A stretch of 64,000 bases of DNA from Streptomyces sp. NRRL WC-3618 (GCF_001280005.1 NZ_LGDW01000444.1:73721-137720), one strand, 5' to 3'. Positions 52,607 through 61,759 are shown, counted from the first letter of the stretch. Translations and numbers: made by a program. The notes: generated from the letters alone by a model not told the origin.

Positions 52607-52846
52607 ATGGACCAGGCTCGTGCGCGGCGTTCGCCCAGAACTCGACCAGCCGCGCACTGCACGCGCCTCAAGGGATTCCGCCAGGACAGCGAGTCCCAGC
52701 ATTCCCGGTTCGACCAGGCATATCCACACAAGCGTGTCCCCGCGTACGGAGCGACGGCCGCCTTGCTCATCTACCTCGGCTACGCCTGGGTGAGCAATTC
52801 CGTGGCCCGCTTCGTCGCTCACATCGCCGGACGCCGCACCACGTAA
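52607..52846 (+). CDS. Small putative membrane protein, 79 residues
   Basis: ATG at 52607 with AGAGG six bases before. The first half is basic and polar (MDQARARRSPRTRPAAHCTR); the second half has one membrane segment, VPAYGATAALLIYLGYAWVS, ending VARFVAHIAGRRTT. Third-position GC is high in the second half, and a strong hairpin terminator follows at once, which supports a real gene. I do not recognise the family. Confidence 0.45.
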   Translation: MDQARARRSPRTRPAAHCTRLKGFRQDSESQHSRFDQAYPHKRVPAYGATAALLIYLGYAWVSNSVARFVAHIAGRRTT

Positions 52847-52853
52847 CACCCCC

Positions 52854-52905
52854 GCGGGGCCCGGCCGCGACACCTCACCAGGGCTCCGTCACGGCCGGGC
52901 CCCGC
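52854..52905. terminator. Stem-loop terminator
   Basis: Perfect 14-base stem GCGGGGCCCGGCCG / CGGCCGGGCCCCGC with a 24-base loop, eight bases after the small ORF's stop and upstream of the tRNA gene. Confidence 0.7.
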
Positions 52906-53020
52906 CCACTCGCTGCCCTTCCCGACCAGTGCGGGCGCCTCACTGCCCACAGCCACCTGGCACCACCAGGCCACCCGCTACACTGTGTGCGGTGGCGCAG
53001 CCGTAGTCGGCCTGCGCCGC

Positions 53021-53093
53021 GCCTTCGTAGCTCAGGGGATAGAGCACGGCTCTCCTAAAGCCGGTGTCGCAGGTTCGAATCCTGCCGAGGGCA
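53021..53093 (+). tRNA. tRNA-Arg (anticodon CCU)
   Basis: Full cloverleaf: acceptor GCCTTCG / CGAGGGC with discriminator A, D-arm GCTC-AGGGGATA-GAGC, anticodon stem CGGCT / AGCCG with loop CTCCTAA (anticodon CCU, reads AGG), and T-arm GCAGG-TTCGAAT-CCTGC. CCA is not encoded, as usual in Streptomyces. A strong terminator follows at 53111. Such tRNA genes are frequent integration sites. Confidence 0.95.
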
Positions 53094-53110
53094 CAGTTTC
53101 GATCAGGGCG

Positions 53111-53152
53111 AAGGCCCCGGAACTCCCAGGTCAGGGAGGGTCCGGGGCCTTT
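53111..53152. terminator. Terminator of the tRNA-Arg transcript
   Basis: AAGGCCCCGGAACTCCC pairs with GGGAGGGTCCGGGGCCTT (one bulged base), loop AGGTCA, followed by TTTCG, 18 bases after the tRNA. Confidence 0.8.
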
Positions 53153-53174
53153 CGCGTGCGGCTGATCGTGGCGG

Positions 53175-53567
53175 TTACGGCACGCTCGACTCCGGATGTC
53201 TGCCAGCCAGGTTCTCGTAGTGGCCGCACAGGGCGTTGAGGACGCGGGCGAGCTTTCGCGCCACCGAGACCCGGATGGGCGGCGTGCCGCCGTCGCCCAG
53301 GCGCAGCTTGTTGCGCGCCTCGCCGATGCAGGCGAGCGCGCAGTACCTCGGGATGCTGTCCTTGGGCTCGCGCCACGCGGCACTCGCGACCTCGGGAAGC
53401 AGCAGGCGGATGTGTCCGCGAAGAGTGCGTGCCAGCGTGTCCAGCTCATCGAGTGGGAGAGGCTCGGCGTTATCGGTGAGGAGTATGCGAGCGCTGTCGC
53501 GCATCGTCGCGATGTCCGGCGGAAGAGCTTCCGACATCACAGTTGGCTGGACCGCACGCACCATCAC
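53175..53567 (-). CDS. DUF6415-like small protein
   Basis: 130 residues (GTG 53567, or ATG 53564/53537; GGAGGCG lies just before the first). A helical, cytosolic protein: PPDIATMRDSARILLTDNAE, PLPLDELDTLARTLRGHIRL, LLPEVASAA, and IPRYCALACIGEARNKLRLG. This pattern (two helices, then a Cys-containing ARxKL helix) is that of a Streptomyces family often found after an XRE regulator, annotated DUF6415. It has 88 bases to the XRE gene upstream on the same strand. Role unknown. Confidence 0.65.
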   Translation of the reverse strand: MMVRAVQPTVMSEALPPDIATMRDSARILLTDNAEPLPLDELDTLARTLRGHIRLLLPEVASAAWREPKDSIPRYCALACIGEARNKLRLGDGGTPPIRVSVARKLARVLNALCGHYENLAGRHPESSVP

Positions 53568-53655
53568 TCACGCCTCCACTGTCACGGTGACCCGTCTACA
53601 CACATGACCGTAGGGGCGCAGGAAGGGGAAATGGGGCAGGAATCCTGCCCCATGC

Positions 53656-54906
53656 TCAGGCCGCCAGAAGTCCCAGCTTGACCGCCAGTTCCGACGCACG
53701 CCGGCGCCGGTCAGGCTGCTTCGACTCCGCCTCCTCCAGCACGATCCGCCGGGCGTACCCGTTGTATCGAATCGTTTCCGGAGCGGCCTCAAACGCCTTG
53801 TCCAGCGTGGCGAGCGCGACATCGGGCTGCCCGTCCAGCTGATACGCGCGGGCCTCTTCGATCCGGTGGCGGGCCCTTCTGGGCCGGGACTTGATAACTG
53901 TCTCGTCCGTACGCGCCGTCTGTCGGACGGACTCGCCGCCCTGGTGAAGCTCGACGGCGACGGTGACCGCGTGCGCGCCCATGATGGCGCGGCCGAAGCT
54001 GGTGATCGGGTGGTAGAAGTCGGCGGGCAGCTTCTTCGCGGTCTTCTCCGCCTTGTCCCACCACCCCCAGGCAGCCCCGTTCTCGCCACGGCGCGCGGAT
54101 GTGTACCCGGCCTCGAACTGGAGAGCTCCGGCGATCGCCAACACGTTGTCGTCCGCGTTCACCAGCTGCGGTTCGAGGTAGCGCAGTGCCTCCGCCGTCA
54201 CCGAGTCCGCAGCGTCGAAGTGCTTCGGGCCGCTGTCCCGGTGGGCTTGCGCGGCCAGCCATGCCGTGACGCCGATCGCGTGCGGATCCCCGGAGTCCTG
54301 GGCAGCGACCATGCCCCGCTCGGCGACACGCCACAGCAGTGCGCTGTCCGGCTGGTAGGCGACGAAGAACTGGGCGAGGGAGTACACCTCGGACAGGATG
54401 GCCTGTGCTGCTCGCCGGTCTGCCGCGTCGTCGGCCTGCCGCACCGCCAACTGGGCATCTCGGATCAGGTCCGGGAGCAACTTGCCGACAACCTCGCGGT
54501 GGTTGGGGGCTGAGTGCCGAGCAGACCACGCGCGGTTCAGACGCATCCTCAGATGCTTTGTAGACGGAGCTTCGCGGTCGATGTCGAAGGGGAAGGCATC
54601 GATCGCGGCCTTCACTGCGGCGAGGCGGGGATGGCCAGGGCCGATGAACAGGTCGATGTGAGTGGACTGGTCGCCCGTGAGATCGGCCAGGTCTCGTACG
54701 CGGAGAATTTCCGCGATGCGGAGAACGATGGGCAACTTGGGTACCTGAATCTGGCCGCCTTCCACCTGCTTCACCCAGGAGGGAGACTTGCCGAGAAAGC
54801 CAGCGAGGACCGGGCGGCTCACGCCGCGGCGCTGGCGGAGAATCTGCATTCGCTGGCCGAAGGCCACGTCTTCGACGAGCGGGGCCGGGATGGCATCGGA
54901 TGGCAC
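53656..54906 (-). CDS. XRE-family regulator with TPR-like C-terminus
   Basis: 416 residues from the ATG at 54906. HTH: AFGQRMQILRQRRGVSRPVL, AGFLGKSPSWVKQVEGGQIQ, LPIVLRIAEILRVRDLADLT. The C-terminal ~270 residues are helical repeats (RRAAQAILSEVYSLAQFFVA, ALLWRVAERGMVAAQDSGDP, GVTAWLAAQAHRDSG, EARAYQLDGQPDVALATLDK), a sensor layout common in actinomycetes and similar to peptide-sensing regulators. It lies next to the DUF6415-like gene, in the position where conservon genes cvnC/cvnD would be expected. Confidence 0.85.
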   Translation of the reverse strand: MPSDAIPAPLVEDVAFGQRMQILRQRRGVSRPVLAGFLGKSPSWVKQVEGGQIQVPKLPIVLRIAEILRVRDLADLTGDQSTHIDLFIGPGHPRLAAVKAAIDAFPFDIDREAPSTKHLRMRLNRAWSARHSAPNHREVVGKLLPDLIRDAQLAVRQADDAADRRAAQAILSEVYSLAQFFVAYQPDSALLWRVAERGMVAAQDSGDPHAIGVTAWLAAQAHRDSGPKHFDAADSVTAEALRYLEPQLVNADDNVLAIAGALQFEAGYTSARRGENGAAWGWWDKAEKTAKKLPADFYHPITSFGRAIMGAHAVTVAVELHQGGESVRQTARTDETVIKSRPRRARHRIEEARAYQLDGQPDVALATLDKAFEAAPETIRYNGYARRIVLEEAESKQPDRRRRASELAVKLGLLAA

Positions 54907-55062
54907 GGTCTCGCCCCTTCACTCTGAACAGGTCGCACTGCCAGAGTAGGGGCGGGGCCTTTCCTATGGGGGCGCCCGCACATGACGAAAGTCGCCCCGC
55001 CCTCCCGAAGATGCTGAGGCCCCATCAGGCACGGCTCCAGATGTGATTCCCGTTGCTCGGGG

Positions 55063-55482
55063 CTAACCCCCCGTCTGTGGCGCAGCGTGGAGTTCGCGTA
55101 CCAGTTGTGGGGTGAGGAGTTCGCCGGCCCGGTCGGCGAGAACCGCCATTTCGTAGCCGACCAGGCCTACGTCGCAGCCCTCTGCTGCCAGGACGCCGAG
55201 GCAGCTGCCGTCGCGGATGCGGCCGACCATGAGGAAACCGCCGAGCATTTCGATCATGACGAGCTTCATGCCTCGGAAGCCGTGTGTCGTCGACGCGTTC
55301 TGGGCGAGGCTGGTGATGCCCGAGACGACGGCGGCGAGGTGGTCGGCGCGGTCTCGGCCGAGGTTGTCGGAGGCGGCCATGAGCAGGCCGTCGGAGGAGA
55401 CGGCGACGGCGTCGGTGACGCCGTCGGCGGTGCGTACGAATTCCGAGACGAGCCAGCCGAAACTCTGGACGGCGGTGGTCAC
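55063..55482 (-). CDS. Roadblock/LC7 protein (CvnB-like)
   Basis: 139 residues; it overlaps the kinase stop by four bases (ATGA). SFGWLVSEFVRTADGVTDAV, AVSSDGLLMAASDNLGRDRA, DHLAAVVSGITSLAQNAS and GMKLVMIEMLGGFLMVGRIR are the Streptomyces roadblock pattern, the second component of conservons. It is thought to act as a GTPase-regulating partner of CvnD at the membrane. Here no cvnC (DUF742) or cvnD (GTPase) follows; the next gene is the XRE regulator, 156 bases on. Confidence 0.93.
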   Translation of the reverse strand: MTTAVQSFGWLVSEFVRTADGVTDAVAVSSDGLLMAASDNLGRDRADHLAAVVSGITSLAQNASTTHGFRGMKLVMIEMLGGFLMVGRIRDGSCLGVLAAEGCDVGLVGYEMAVLADRAGELLTPQLVRELHAAPQTGG

Positions 55483-57629
55483 GATGACGCTCCTTGGGTG
55501 CTTCGGGGTGTGCTTCGGGCCTCGGCGCGGGCGACCCCTGCCCGGAAACCGTTGAGCAGGGCGGAGACGGCGGGAGCGGGTGGTGTGGTGGAGAGGGGCT
55601 GCGGGGGCTGCGCGGGGGCCAGCAGGCGACCGGGCAGGACGAGGAGGGCGGACAGGCCACCGCCCGGGGTGTCGAAGAGGTGGACCTTCGCTCCCTCGCC
55701 GAGGCGGTGCGCGAGCCGGCCGACGACGAGGTGGCCGAGGAAACGGGTGGGGGCGGCGAGGAAGGCGTCCTCGCCCGCGCCGGAGAGGCGGGCGTCCGCG
55801 CGTTCCTTGTCGGCCGCCGACATGCCGATGCCGTGGTCCACGACGGCGAAGCTGTACGTGTCGTCCTCCGCCTCGTACCAGCCGTGCACCTCGACCCGTT
55901 CGGTCGGCGGCGAAAACGTGAGCCCGTTCTCCAGGAGTTCGGCGAGCAGGTGGGCGACATCGGCGACGGCGTGACCACGTACGCGCACCGGTTCCACGGC
56001 CGCGATCAGGACCCTCGGGTACTGCTCCACCTCGGCGACGGCGGACTGGACGACTTCCAGGCCGTCGGCGGGTGCCGCCGTGGGCCGGGGCGGGTTCTGT
56101 CCGGCCAGGACCAGCAGGCTTTCGGCGTTGCGCCGCATTCGGGTGGCGAGGTGGTCGAGTTCGAAGAGTTCGGCGAGCGCGTCCGGGTCGAGTTCCTGCC
56201 GTTCCAGGCGGGTGATGAGACCGAGCTGGCGGCGTACGAGATTCTGGTTGCGGCGGCCGAGGTTGGCGAGTGATTCGGTGGTGTTGCGGCGCAGGCCTGC
56301 CTGCTGGGCGGCCAATTGGAGGGCGGTGAGTTCCACCTGGCGCAGGGACTCCGCGACTTCGGCGATCTCGGCCGCGCCGCCCAGTGGCGGTGCCTCGGGG
56401 AACTCCACCTGGTCCTGCGGGGACTGCTGGATACGGGCGACGGCCGAGGGCAGCCGGTGCCGGGCCACGTCATGGGCGGCCTCGGCGAGCGTACGGAGGG
56501 GGCGGGTGAGGGAACGGGAGGCAAAGGCGGCGAGGCCGGCCACGAGGGTGGCGATGAGGGTTCCCGCCAAGACGTAGGCGGCGAGGGCCAGTTCGGCGTC
56601 GCGACTGAGGTCGTCCGCCCGGTCCCGTACGTCGTCGCCGACCGTCTGCTGGACGGCGTAGAGGTCGTCCACGAGTACGGTCATCGCGTCCCACCAGGTG
56701 CCGGCGTCGGCGCGCAGCGCGGAGCCGTCGGCGGCGGCTTCGGCGCGGCGCTCGTAGGCGGTGGCTCGGGTGGCGTCCCCGGTGGCGAACGCGCGTTTCA
56801 AGGAGGCGAGTTGGGGCGCGGTGGCGACCTGCCGGAAGCGGGCCAGGGCGGCGACGCGGGTGGCACGCACCTCGGTGAAGGTGAGGTACTCCCGGCCGTG
56901 GAAGGCGCCCTCGGCGAACACACCGTTGAGGAGGCCGCGTTCGAGGGCGACGGACTCCTTGGCCGCCGCCAGTTCCCGCAACGCCGCCAGTCCATCACGC
57001 AGTTGACCGTCGTCGCGCGTCACGGTGTCCGCCACCGGGTCGACGGCGTTGAGGGCGTCGACGGCGGTGGTGTAGAAGAGAAGGGTGGCGGTGCGGGCGG
57101 CGGCGCCCTTTCCCCCGGTCTCCCTGTCGGCGGCGGTGCGGACGGCGGCGAGGCGGCGCAAGTGCCTCTGGATGACGCCCTCGACGTCGCGCTCGGTGCG
57201 CATCGCGCGCAGCGCCGTGTCGACGCGCTTGCGGGTGGCGGCGAGTGGCGTGCGGTATTCCTTCTCACCGCCCAACAGGCCGTTCGTCAGGCCGCGTTCG
57301 CGTTGCAGTTGGTGCACCAGCGCCTGGACGCGCAGACTGAGGCCGACCTCGGCGCGGGTGGTCCGCGCGTCACCGAGGGCCTCCGCGCGGCCGTACACGG
57401 CCAGGCCGGCCACCGTCAGCAGCAGACAGATCGGGACGGTGATGACCACCGCCACCCGGCCCCTGATACTGCGCCAGCCGGGCAACGGGCGGCGGCGCGG
57501 AGTCGCGGGACCGGGGTGGTGACGCGCTGCGAGACCCCTGGAACTGCCCCTTCCTACAACGCGCTTGCCGATCGCGCCGGGTCTGCCGAGCCTGCCGAGC
57601 AGCATCCGTGATGGCGTCCACACCCTCAT
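55479..57629 (-). CDS. Nitrate/nitrite-sensor-type histidine kinase (CvnA-like)
   Basis: 716 residues. First helix VAVVITVPICLLLTVAGLAV at ~60; an extracytoplasmic NIT-type helical sensor (~90-340: LVHQLQRERGLTNGLLGGEK, ALERGLLNGVFAEG); second helix YVLAGTLIATLVAGLAAFAS; HAMP; then a conservon-type kinase core RRNTTESLANLGRRNQNLVR, RQLGLITRLERQELDPDALA, ELFELDHLATRMRRNAESLL, and an ATPase with ENGLTFSPP (N box) and VVDHGIGMS (G1). The usual phospho-His box is replaced by LDHLATR, as in CvnA proteins. Proline-rich tail. Confidence 0.92.
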   Translation of the reverse strand: MRVWTPSRMLLGRLGRPGAIGKRVVGRGSSRGLAARHHPGPATPRRRPLPGWRSIRGRVAVVITVPICLLLTVAGLAVYGRAEALGDARTTRAEVGLSLRVQALVHQLQRERGLTNGLLGGEKEYRTPLAATRKRVDTALRAMRTERDVEGVIQRHLRRLAAVRTAADRETGGKGAAARTATLLFYTTAVDALNAVDPVADTVTRDDGQLRDGLAALRELAAAKESVALERGLLNGVFAEGAFHGREYLTFTEVRATRVAALARFRQVATAPQLASLKRAFATGDATRATAYERRAEAAADGSALRADAGTWWDAMTVLVDDLYAVQQTVGDDVRDRADDLSRDAELALAAYVLAGTLIATLVAGLAAFASRSLTRPLRTLAEAAHDVARHRLPSAVARIQQSPQDQVEFPEAPPLGGAAEIAEVAESLRQVELTALQLAAQQAGLRRNTTESLANLGRRNQNLVRRQLGLITRLERQELDPDALAELFELDHLATRMRRNAESLLVLAGQNPPRPTAAPADGLEVVQSAVAEVEQYPRVLIAAVEPVRVRGHAVADVAHLLAELLENGLTFSPPTERVEVHGWYEAEDDTYSFAVVDHGIGMSAADKERADARLSGAGEDAFLAAPTRFLGHLVVGRLAHRLGEGAKVHLFDTPGGGLSALLVLPGRLLAPAQPPQPLSTTPPAPAVSALLNGFRAGVARAEARSTPRSTQGASS

Positions 57630-57967
57630 GTCACGAAGCTAGTCCCAACGCCGGGGCGGCCGGTTTCCTATCTGTTAGACCCCGTGGGGACTTGGGTTGC
57701 GGTGCCCTCACACCCCAGGTCAGCGGAGTGTGACCCGGGCGGGACATGGCAGGTCCCCTTCGCGAGGCGTAGCGCGGGGCGGTCGCCCCGACCGTCGCCG
57801 CCGGGTCGTCACGGGCGTCGGCGGTGCGGCGGCCCTGGGACCTGTGTGGCTCCTGTGAAAATTGGACTTTCAGACTTCCTATTGCGCTGGGCGTCCTGAG
57901 AAGTTGGGGCACACAACTCGGCCGCTCCATGCGGTCGTTGGACCTCATCCCCCACGAGGGCGCAAAA
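57630..57967. other. Intergenic region between kinase and M36 pseudogene
   Basis: No supported gene. It contains the divergent promoters; the only minus-strand frame (57987-57631) has no family features and is rejected. Confidence 0.5.
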
Positions 57968-59942
57968 ATGGCGAGAGCCTCCTTCACGGAACGCGCGCGA
58001 CCATAGTCACCGCGACGGCCGGCCTTTCGCTGGCCGTCGCTCTGCTGCCCGGCGGCGCGAACGCGGCGCCGGGCGATCCGGTGGGCCGCCCCGCGGCCGA
58101 CTCGGGTGCCCCAGCGGGCGACAGTCCGGCGCTCATACCCTCCCAGCAGTCCCTGGTGCGCAGCGACGCCCGGCTGACGAAGGCCGAACAGCGGTCAGGC
58201 GTACGGTAGTTGCGCAAGCAGCTCGGGACGCAGGGTGTGCTCGAACTGGACCCGGCCACCGGGACCGCACGCCAGGTCGCCCGGCTCGACGGGTACCTGA
58301 CGTCGGCCAGTGGCGCCGCCCCGGAGGACATCGCCCGGAAGTATCTGCGGGCGCACCCCGATGTGTTCGGGCTCTCCGCCGGCCAGGTCAACGGGCTCAC
58401 CCTGCGCAAGCAGTACACCGACATCGCCGGGACACGTCACCTGTCGCTCGTCCAGTCGGTCGACGGTGTCCCGGTGTTCGGCAACGGCGTCAAGGCGCAC
58501 GTCGCCCGCGACGGACGGCTGATCAGCGTGCTGGGCTCCCCGGTGCGGGGGGCTGCCGTCCGCGCTGGCTCCCGCGCGGATCTCCGGAACTCAGGCCCGG
58601 CAGACCGCCGTTCGCGACATCGCGGGCGGCACGGACGTCAGCGGCGGCAGCTCGGACACCGCCAAGCAGGTGGTGTTCACGGCGCCGGGCGGCGTGGCCC
58701 GACGTGCGTGGCGGACGGTCACCTCACCGGACGGCCAGGGCATGTGGCTGCACGTCGTCGACGCGGTCACCAAGCGGGTCCTCTACCGGCAGAACCTGTC
58801 CTCCGACCTGAAAGCCGAGGAGTCGGAGGGGACTGAGGGGGCCGGCCAGCCAGATGAGCGGGTCGCCGGCCTGGCCTCCTCCGCCGGCTCGCTCTCGCGT
58901 ACCGGCAAGGTGCTGGTCTGGGACCAGTACCCGGGTGCCAAGGCCGGCGGCAAGCAGCACACCCGGCATCTGACCGCCCGGGGCTGGCTCCCCAAGGACG
59001 CCCAGACCCTCAACGGGACGGTGGCGCACGTCTTCAGCGACGTCAACGACAACAACAAGCTGGACCCGGGCGAGGAAGTGGCGCGGAAGGCCGACGGGAT
59101 GTTCGCCTTCCCGTTCAAGCCCTTCACCGGTGCCGGCTGCGGCACCCCGCTGCCCTGCTCGTGGGACCAGAAGACGCCGAACTCCTGGCAGACCAACCGC
59201 GCAGAACGCCGCGCAGGTCTTCTACTTCCTCGGCAAGTTCCACGACCACCTGGAAGCCCGGCCGATCGGCTTCACGCGGGCCGCCGGCAACTTCGACAGC
59301 CGGGACGGCGACGCCGTACAGGCGCAGACGGACGACGGCGCGGCCATCAAGGACGGGCTGCCCGACGAGGACCACCTGAACAACGCCAACATGGGTACGC
59401 CGCCGGACGGCCAGACGCCCACGATGCAGATGTACCTGACCGGTTCCATACCGGACCACAACGTGCTGCAGGGCAACTTCGGCGACGACGCCGCCACCGT
59501 CTACCACGAGTACACCCACGGTCTGTCCAACCGGCTCATCACCGACGCCGACGGTGTTCCCGCCCTCAACAGCGGGCAGTCGAGCGCCATGGGCGAGGCG
59601 TGGAGCGACTGGTACGCCCTCGAGTTCCTCAACAACAAGGGCCTGCTGAAGGACAAGCGGCGCGTCGACGGCGACGTGAACCTCGACGCGCCGGGCTGGA
59701 GCGACGACCTGCCGTCGCGCTCCCAGTCGATCGACTGCCCGGTCGGCTCCAAGTCGGCCGCCTGCCACGGTACGACCAAGGCGGGCCCGGGCGGATACAC
59801 CTACGGCGACTACGGGAAGATCTCCCGCCGTGGTCCGGAGGTGCACGCCGACGGCGAGATCTGGGGCGAGACGCTCTGGGACCTGCGGTACGCCCTCGGC
59901 AGCCGGCTCACCGAGTCGCTCGTCACCCGGGCGCTGACCGAC
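57968..59942 (+). pseudogene. M36 fungalysin-type secreted metalloprotease, decayed
   Basis: ATG at 57968 starts MARASFTERAR; the frame slips near 58002 and TIVTATAGLSLAVALLPGGA (signal peptide) continues in another. A TAG at 58207 interrupts AEQRSGVR-x-LRKQLGTQGV, where Glu or Gln is expected. A G-run at ~58550 shifts the frame again (LGSPVRG to LPSALAPA), and another shift falls near 59200 (QTNR to AQNAAQVFYFLGKFH). The zinc site TVYHEYTHGLSNRL and SSAMGEAWSDWYALEF is intact, but the protein stops being recognisable after LTESLVTRALTD, losing the end. At least three frameshifts, one stop and a 3' loss make it dead. Confidence 0.85.
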
Positions 59943-59962
59943 CCGGTGACCAGCAGGCCGGA

Positions 59963-59992
59963 GGGCGGCGTTCCGATCACGGGACGCCGCCC
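59963..59992. terminator. Terminator of the GH5 gene
   Basis: GGGCGGCGTTCC / GGGACGCCGCCC stem-loop, 27 bases beyond the minus-strand GH5 stop. It lies where the M36 pseudogene is cut off. Confidence 0.6.
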
Positions 59993-60018
59993 TTCGGTTT
60001 CTGTGTGCTTACGTCGGC

Positions 60019-61698
60019 TCAACTGGTCGTGCAGGCGGTCCCGTTGAGCGTGAACGACGTGGGCGCCGCGTTCGTCGCCCCCTTCGCCCCGACGAAGCCG
60101 ACCGAGACCGAACCGGCGGCCGGGATCGTGGCCGTGTAGGGGGCGGGTACGACGCTCACGCCGGCGCCGCTCTGGGTGGGCGTACCGCCCCACATGTTGT
60201 TGATGGTCTGGCCGCTCGGGAAGCTGAAGCCCAGCGTCCAGCTGGTCAGGGCGGCGGTGCCCGTGTTGCGCAGGGTGATGTCGCCCTGGAAGCCGCCCTG
60301 CCAGTCGCCGACGACCCGATAGGCGACGGAGCAGCTGACACCCGGGGTGCCGCCACCCGGAGGCGTGGTGACGTTCACCGTGGCGGAGCGGGGCGAGCGG
60401 TTGCCGGCCGCGTCCCGTGCGTACACGGCGAAGGAGTAGGGGGTGGCCGCGGTGAGGCCGGTCACCGTGACGGTGTTGGTGGTGGAGGCGGCGGCCGCCG
60501 TCTCGGTGGCGCCGCTCACGCGGACCACGTCGTAGCCGGCGACGCCAACGTTGTCAGTCGCCGGGGCCCAGGTCAGCGTGGTCGAGGTGGGCGTGGTTCC
60601 GGACGCCGCCGGGGTGCCGGGGGCGGTCGGGGCCTGGGTGTCGGGGCCTGTGCCGCCGCCGTAGACCGAGGCTTCCCTGGACGTCTGGGCGATGCCGTTG
60701 GGCCCGTTGAAGACACGTCGGCCCCAGGCGCTGAGCTGCTTCGGGTCGAAGCCGATCGACAGGTCGAGGGCCGGGTCCGTGTTGCCGCTCCACGACCAGG
60801 CCAGATAGCCCAGCTTCAGCTGCTGGGCGGCTCCCATCATGGTGTCCTCGTCGGGATCGCCGTACTGGTCGGCCGGACCTCCGAACTCGCCGATCAGAAT
60901 GGGGAGTTGGGCCGTGACGAAGGCGTTCAGGTAGTCCGTGATCTCCGCCGCCGTGTCGTAGACGCTGTACATGTGGATCGAGAAGATCAGGTTGCCGGTG
61001 GTGTCGGCGTCGTACACGGACCGGGCGTTGGCGCGCATGACGCCCTGCCAGTCCTGGCCCCAGTTGGGCGCGTCCACCATGATCGTGTGCTGGAGACCGG
61101 CGGCGCGCAGTTTCCGTACGGCGGCGATCGTCGGGGCGGTCCAGCCGGCTGGATCGGTGTTGCCCCAGGGCTCGTTGGCGAGGTTGATGACGACGTAGTC
61201 CTCCTGGCCGGCGAGGACGCTCTTGAGGCCGATCCAGTAGTCGGCCGCCTGGTCGAGCGTCCCGGCGGCGGCGTCCTCGCCGTAACCGGTGGCGTCGTGC
61301 ACCTCCAGGACGCAGATCAGCCGGTTGGCCTTGCACTGCGCGACGACGGCGGCCACGTCGTCGGCGGTGTTCCTGGTCCAGCGGTGCCCGTCGGCGAGGA
61401 CGACACGGACGGTGTTGGCGCCCAACGCCTTGACGTCCCTGAGGGATTGGGTCTGGGTCGGGTACCAGGTGTGGGCGTGGTTGACGCCTCGCATCACGAA
61501 GTCGTTGCCGTTGCCCTCGAGGAGACGGCCGTGGGAGATGTGGAGGCCGGTGGCCAGGGCGCCGGGCGGCTCGGCTCGAGCCTGGGCGGGGGCCGGGGCG
61601 AGAGCCAGGAGGCCGAGGAGGGTGACCAGGGAAGTGAGCAGGACGGTCGTGCGGCTCTTACGCGTCGCGCTTTTCGGTGTTCTCACTGCGATTCTCAC
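60019..61698 (-). CDS. Secreted GH5 beta-mannanase with FN3 and CBM2
   Basis: 559 residues from the GTG at 61698 (AGGAG five bases before). Signal peptide VLLTSLVTLLGLLALAPAPA. The GH5 domain (~50-345) strongly resembles S. lividans ManA as I remember it: GLHISHGRLLEGNGNDFVMR, GVNHAHTWYPTQTQSLRDVK, ICVLEVHDATGYGED, acid/base Glu176 in INLANEPWGN, VVDAPNWGQDW and nucleophile Glu271 in ILIGEFGGP, which is subfamily 8 (mannanase). A fibronectin III module (~360-440) and a CBM2 (CSVAYRVVGDWQGGFQGDIT) follow. It cuts mannan outside the cell. A CebR-like box lies ~48 bases upstream. Confidence 0.92.
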   Translation of the reverse strand: MRIAVRTPKSATRKSRTTVLLTSLVTLLGLLALAPAPAQARAEPPGALATGLHISHGRLLEGNGNDFVMRGVNHAHTWYPTQTQSLRDVKALGANTVRVVLADGHRWTRNTADDVAAVVAQCKANRLICVLEVHDATGYGEDAAAGTLDQAADYWIGLKSVLAGQEDYVVINLANEPWGNTDPAGWTAPTIAAVRKLRAAGLQHTIMVDAPNWGQDWQGVMRANARSVYDADTTGNLIFSIHMYSVYDTAAEITDYLNAFVTAQLPILIGEFGGPADQYGDPDEDTMMGAAQQLKLGYLAWSWSGNTDPALDLSIGFDPKQLSAWGRRVFNGPNGIAQTSREASVYGGGTGPDTQAPTAPGTPAASGTTPTSTTLTWAPATDNVGVAGYDVVRVSGATETAAAASTTNTVTVTGLTAATPYSFAVYARDAAGNRSPRSATVNVTTPPGGGTPGVSCSVAYRVVGDWQGGFQGDITLRNTGTAALTSWTLGFSFPSGQTINNMWGGTPTQSGAGVSVVPAPYTATIPAAGSVSVGFVGAKGATNAAPTSFTLNGTACTTS

Positions 61699-61745
61699 TG
61701 CGACTCCTGAAAGTGGGCGCGGCAAACTCAGCGTCAGCGGAAAGG

Positions 61746-61759
61746 CGGGAGCGCTCCCA
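61746..61759. promoter_or_regulatory. CebR-like box upstream of the mannanase
   Basis: CGGGAGCGCTCCCA differs from the perfect CebR site TGGGAGCGCTCCCA only at its first base. It lies 48 bases before the GTG of the GH5 gene, the right place for repression. Confidence 0.8.

Noticed and set aside
53021..55062. Integrated element with attachment sites at tRNA-Arg
   Set aside because: No integrase gene and no second copy of the tRNA 3' end found by eye between the tRNA and the conservon genes.
57631..57987. Minus-strand 118-codon frame upstream of the kinase gene
   Set aside because: No family features; overlaps the divergent promoter region and the protease start.
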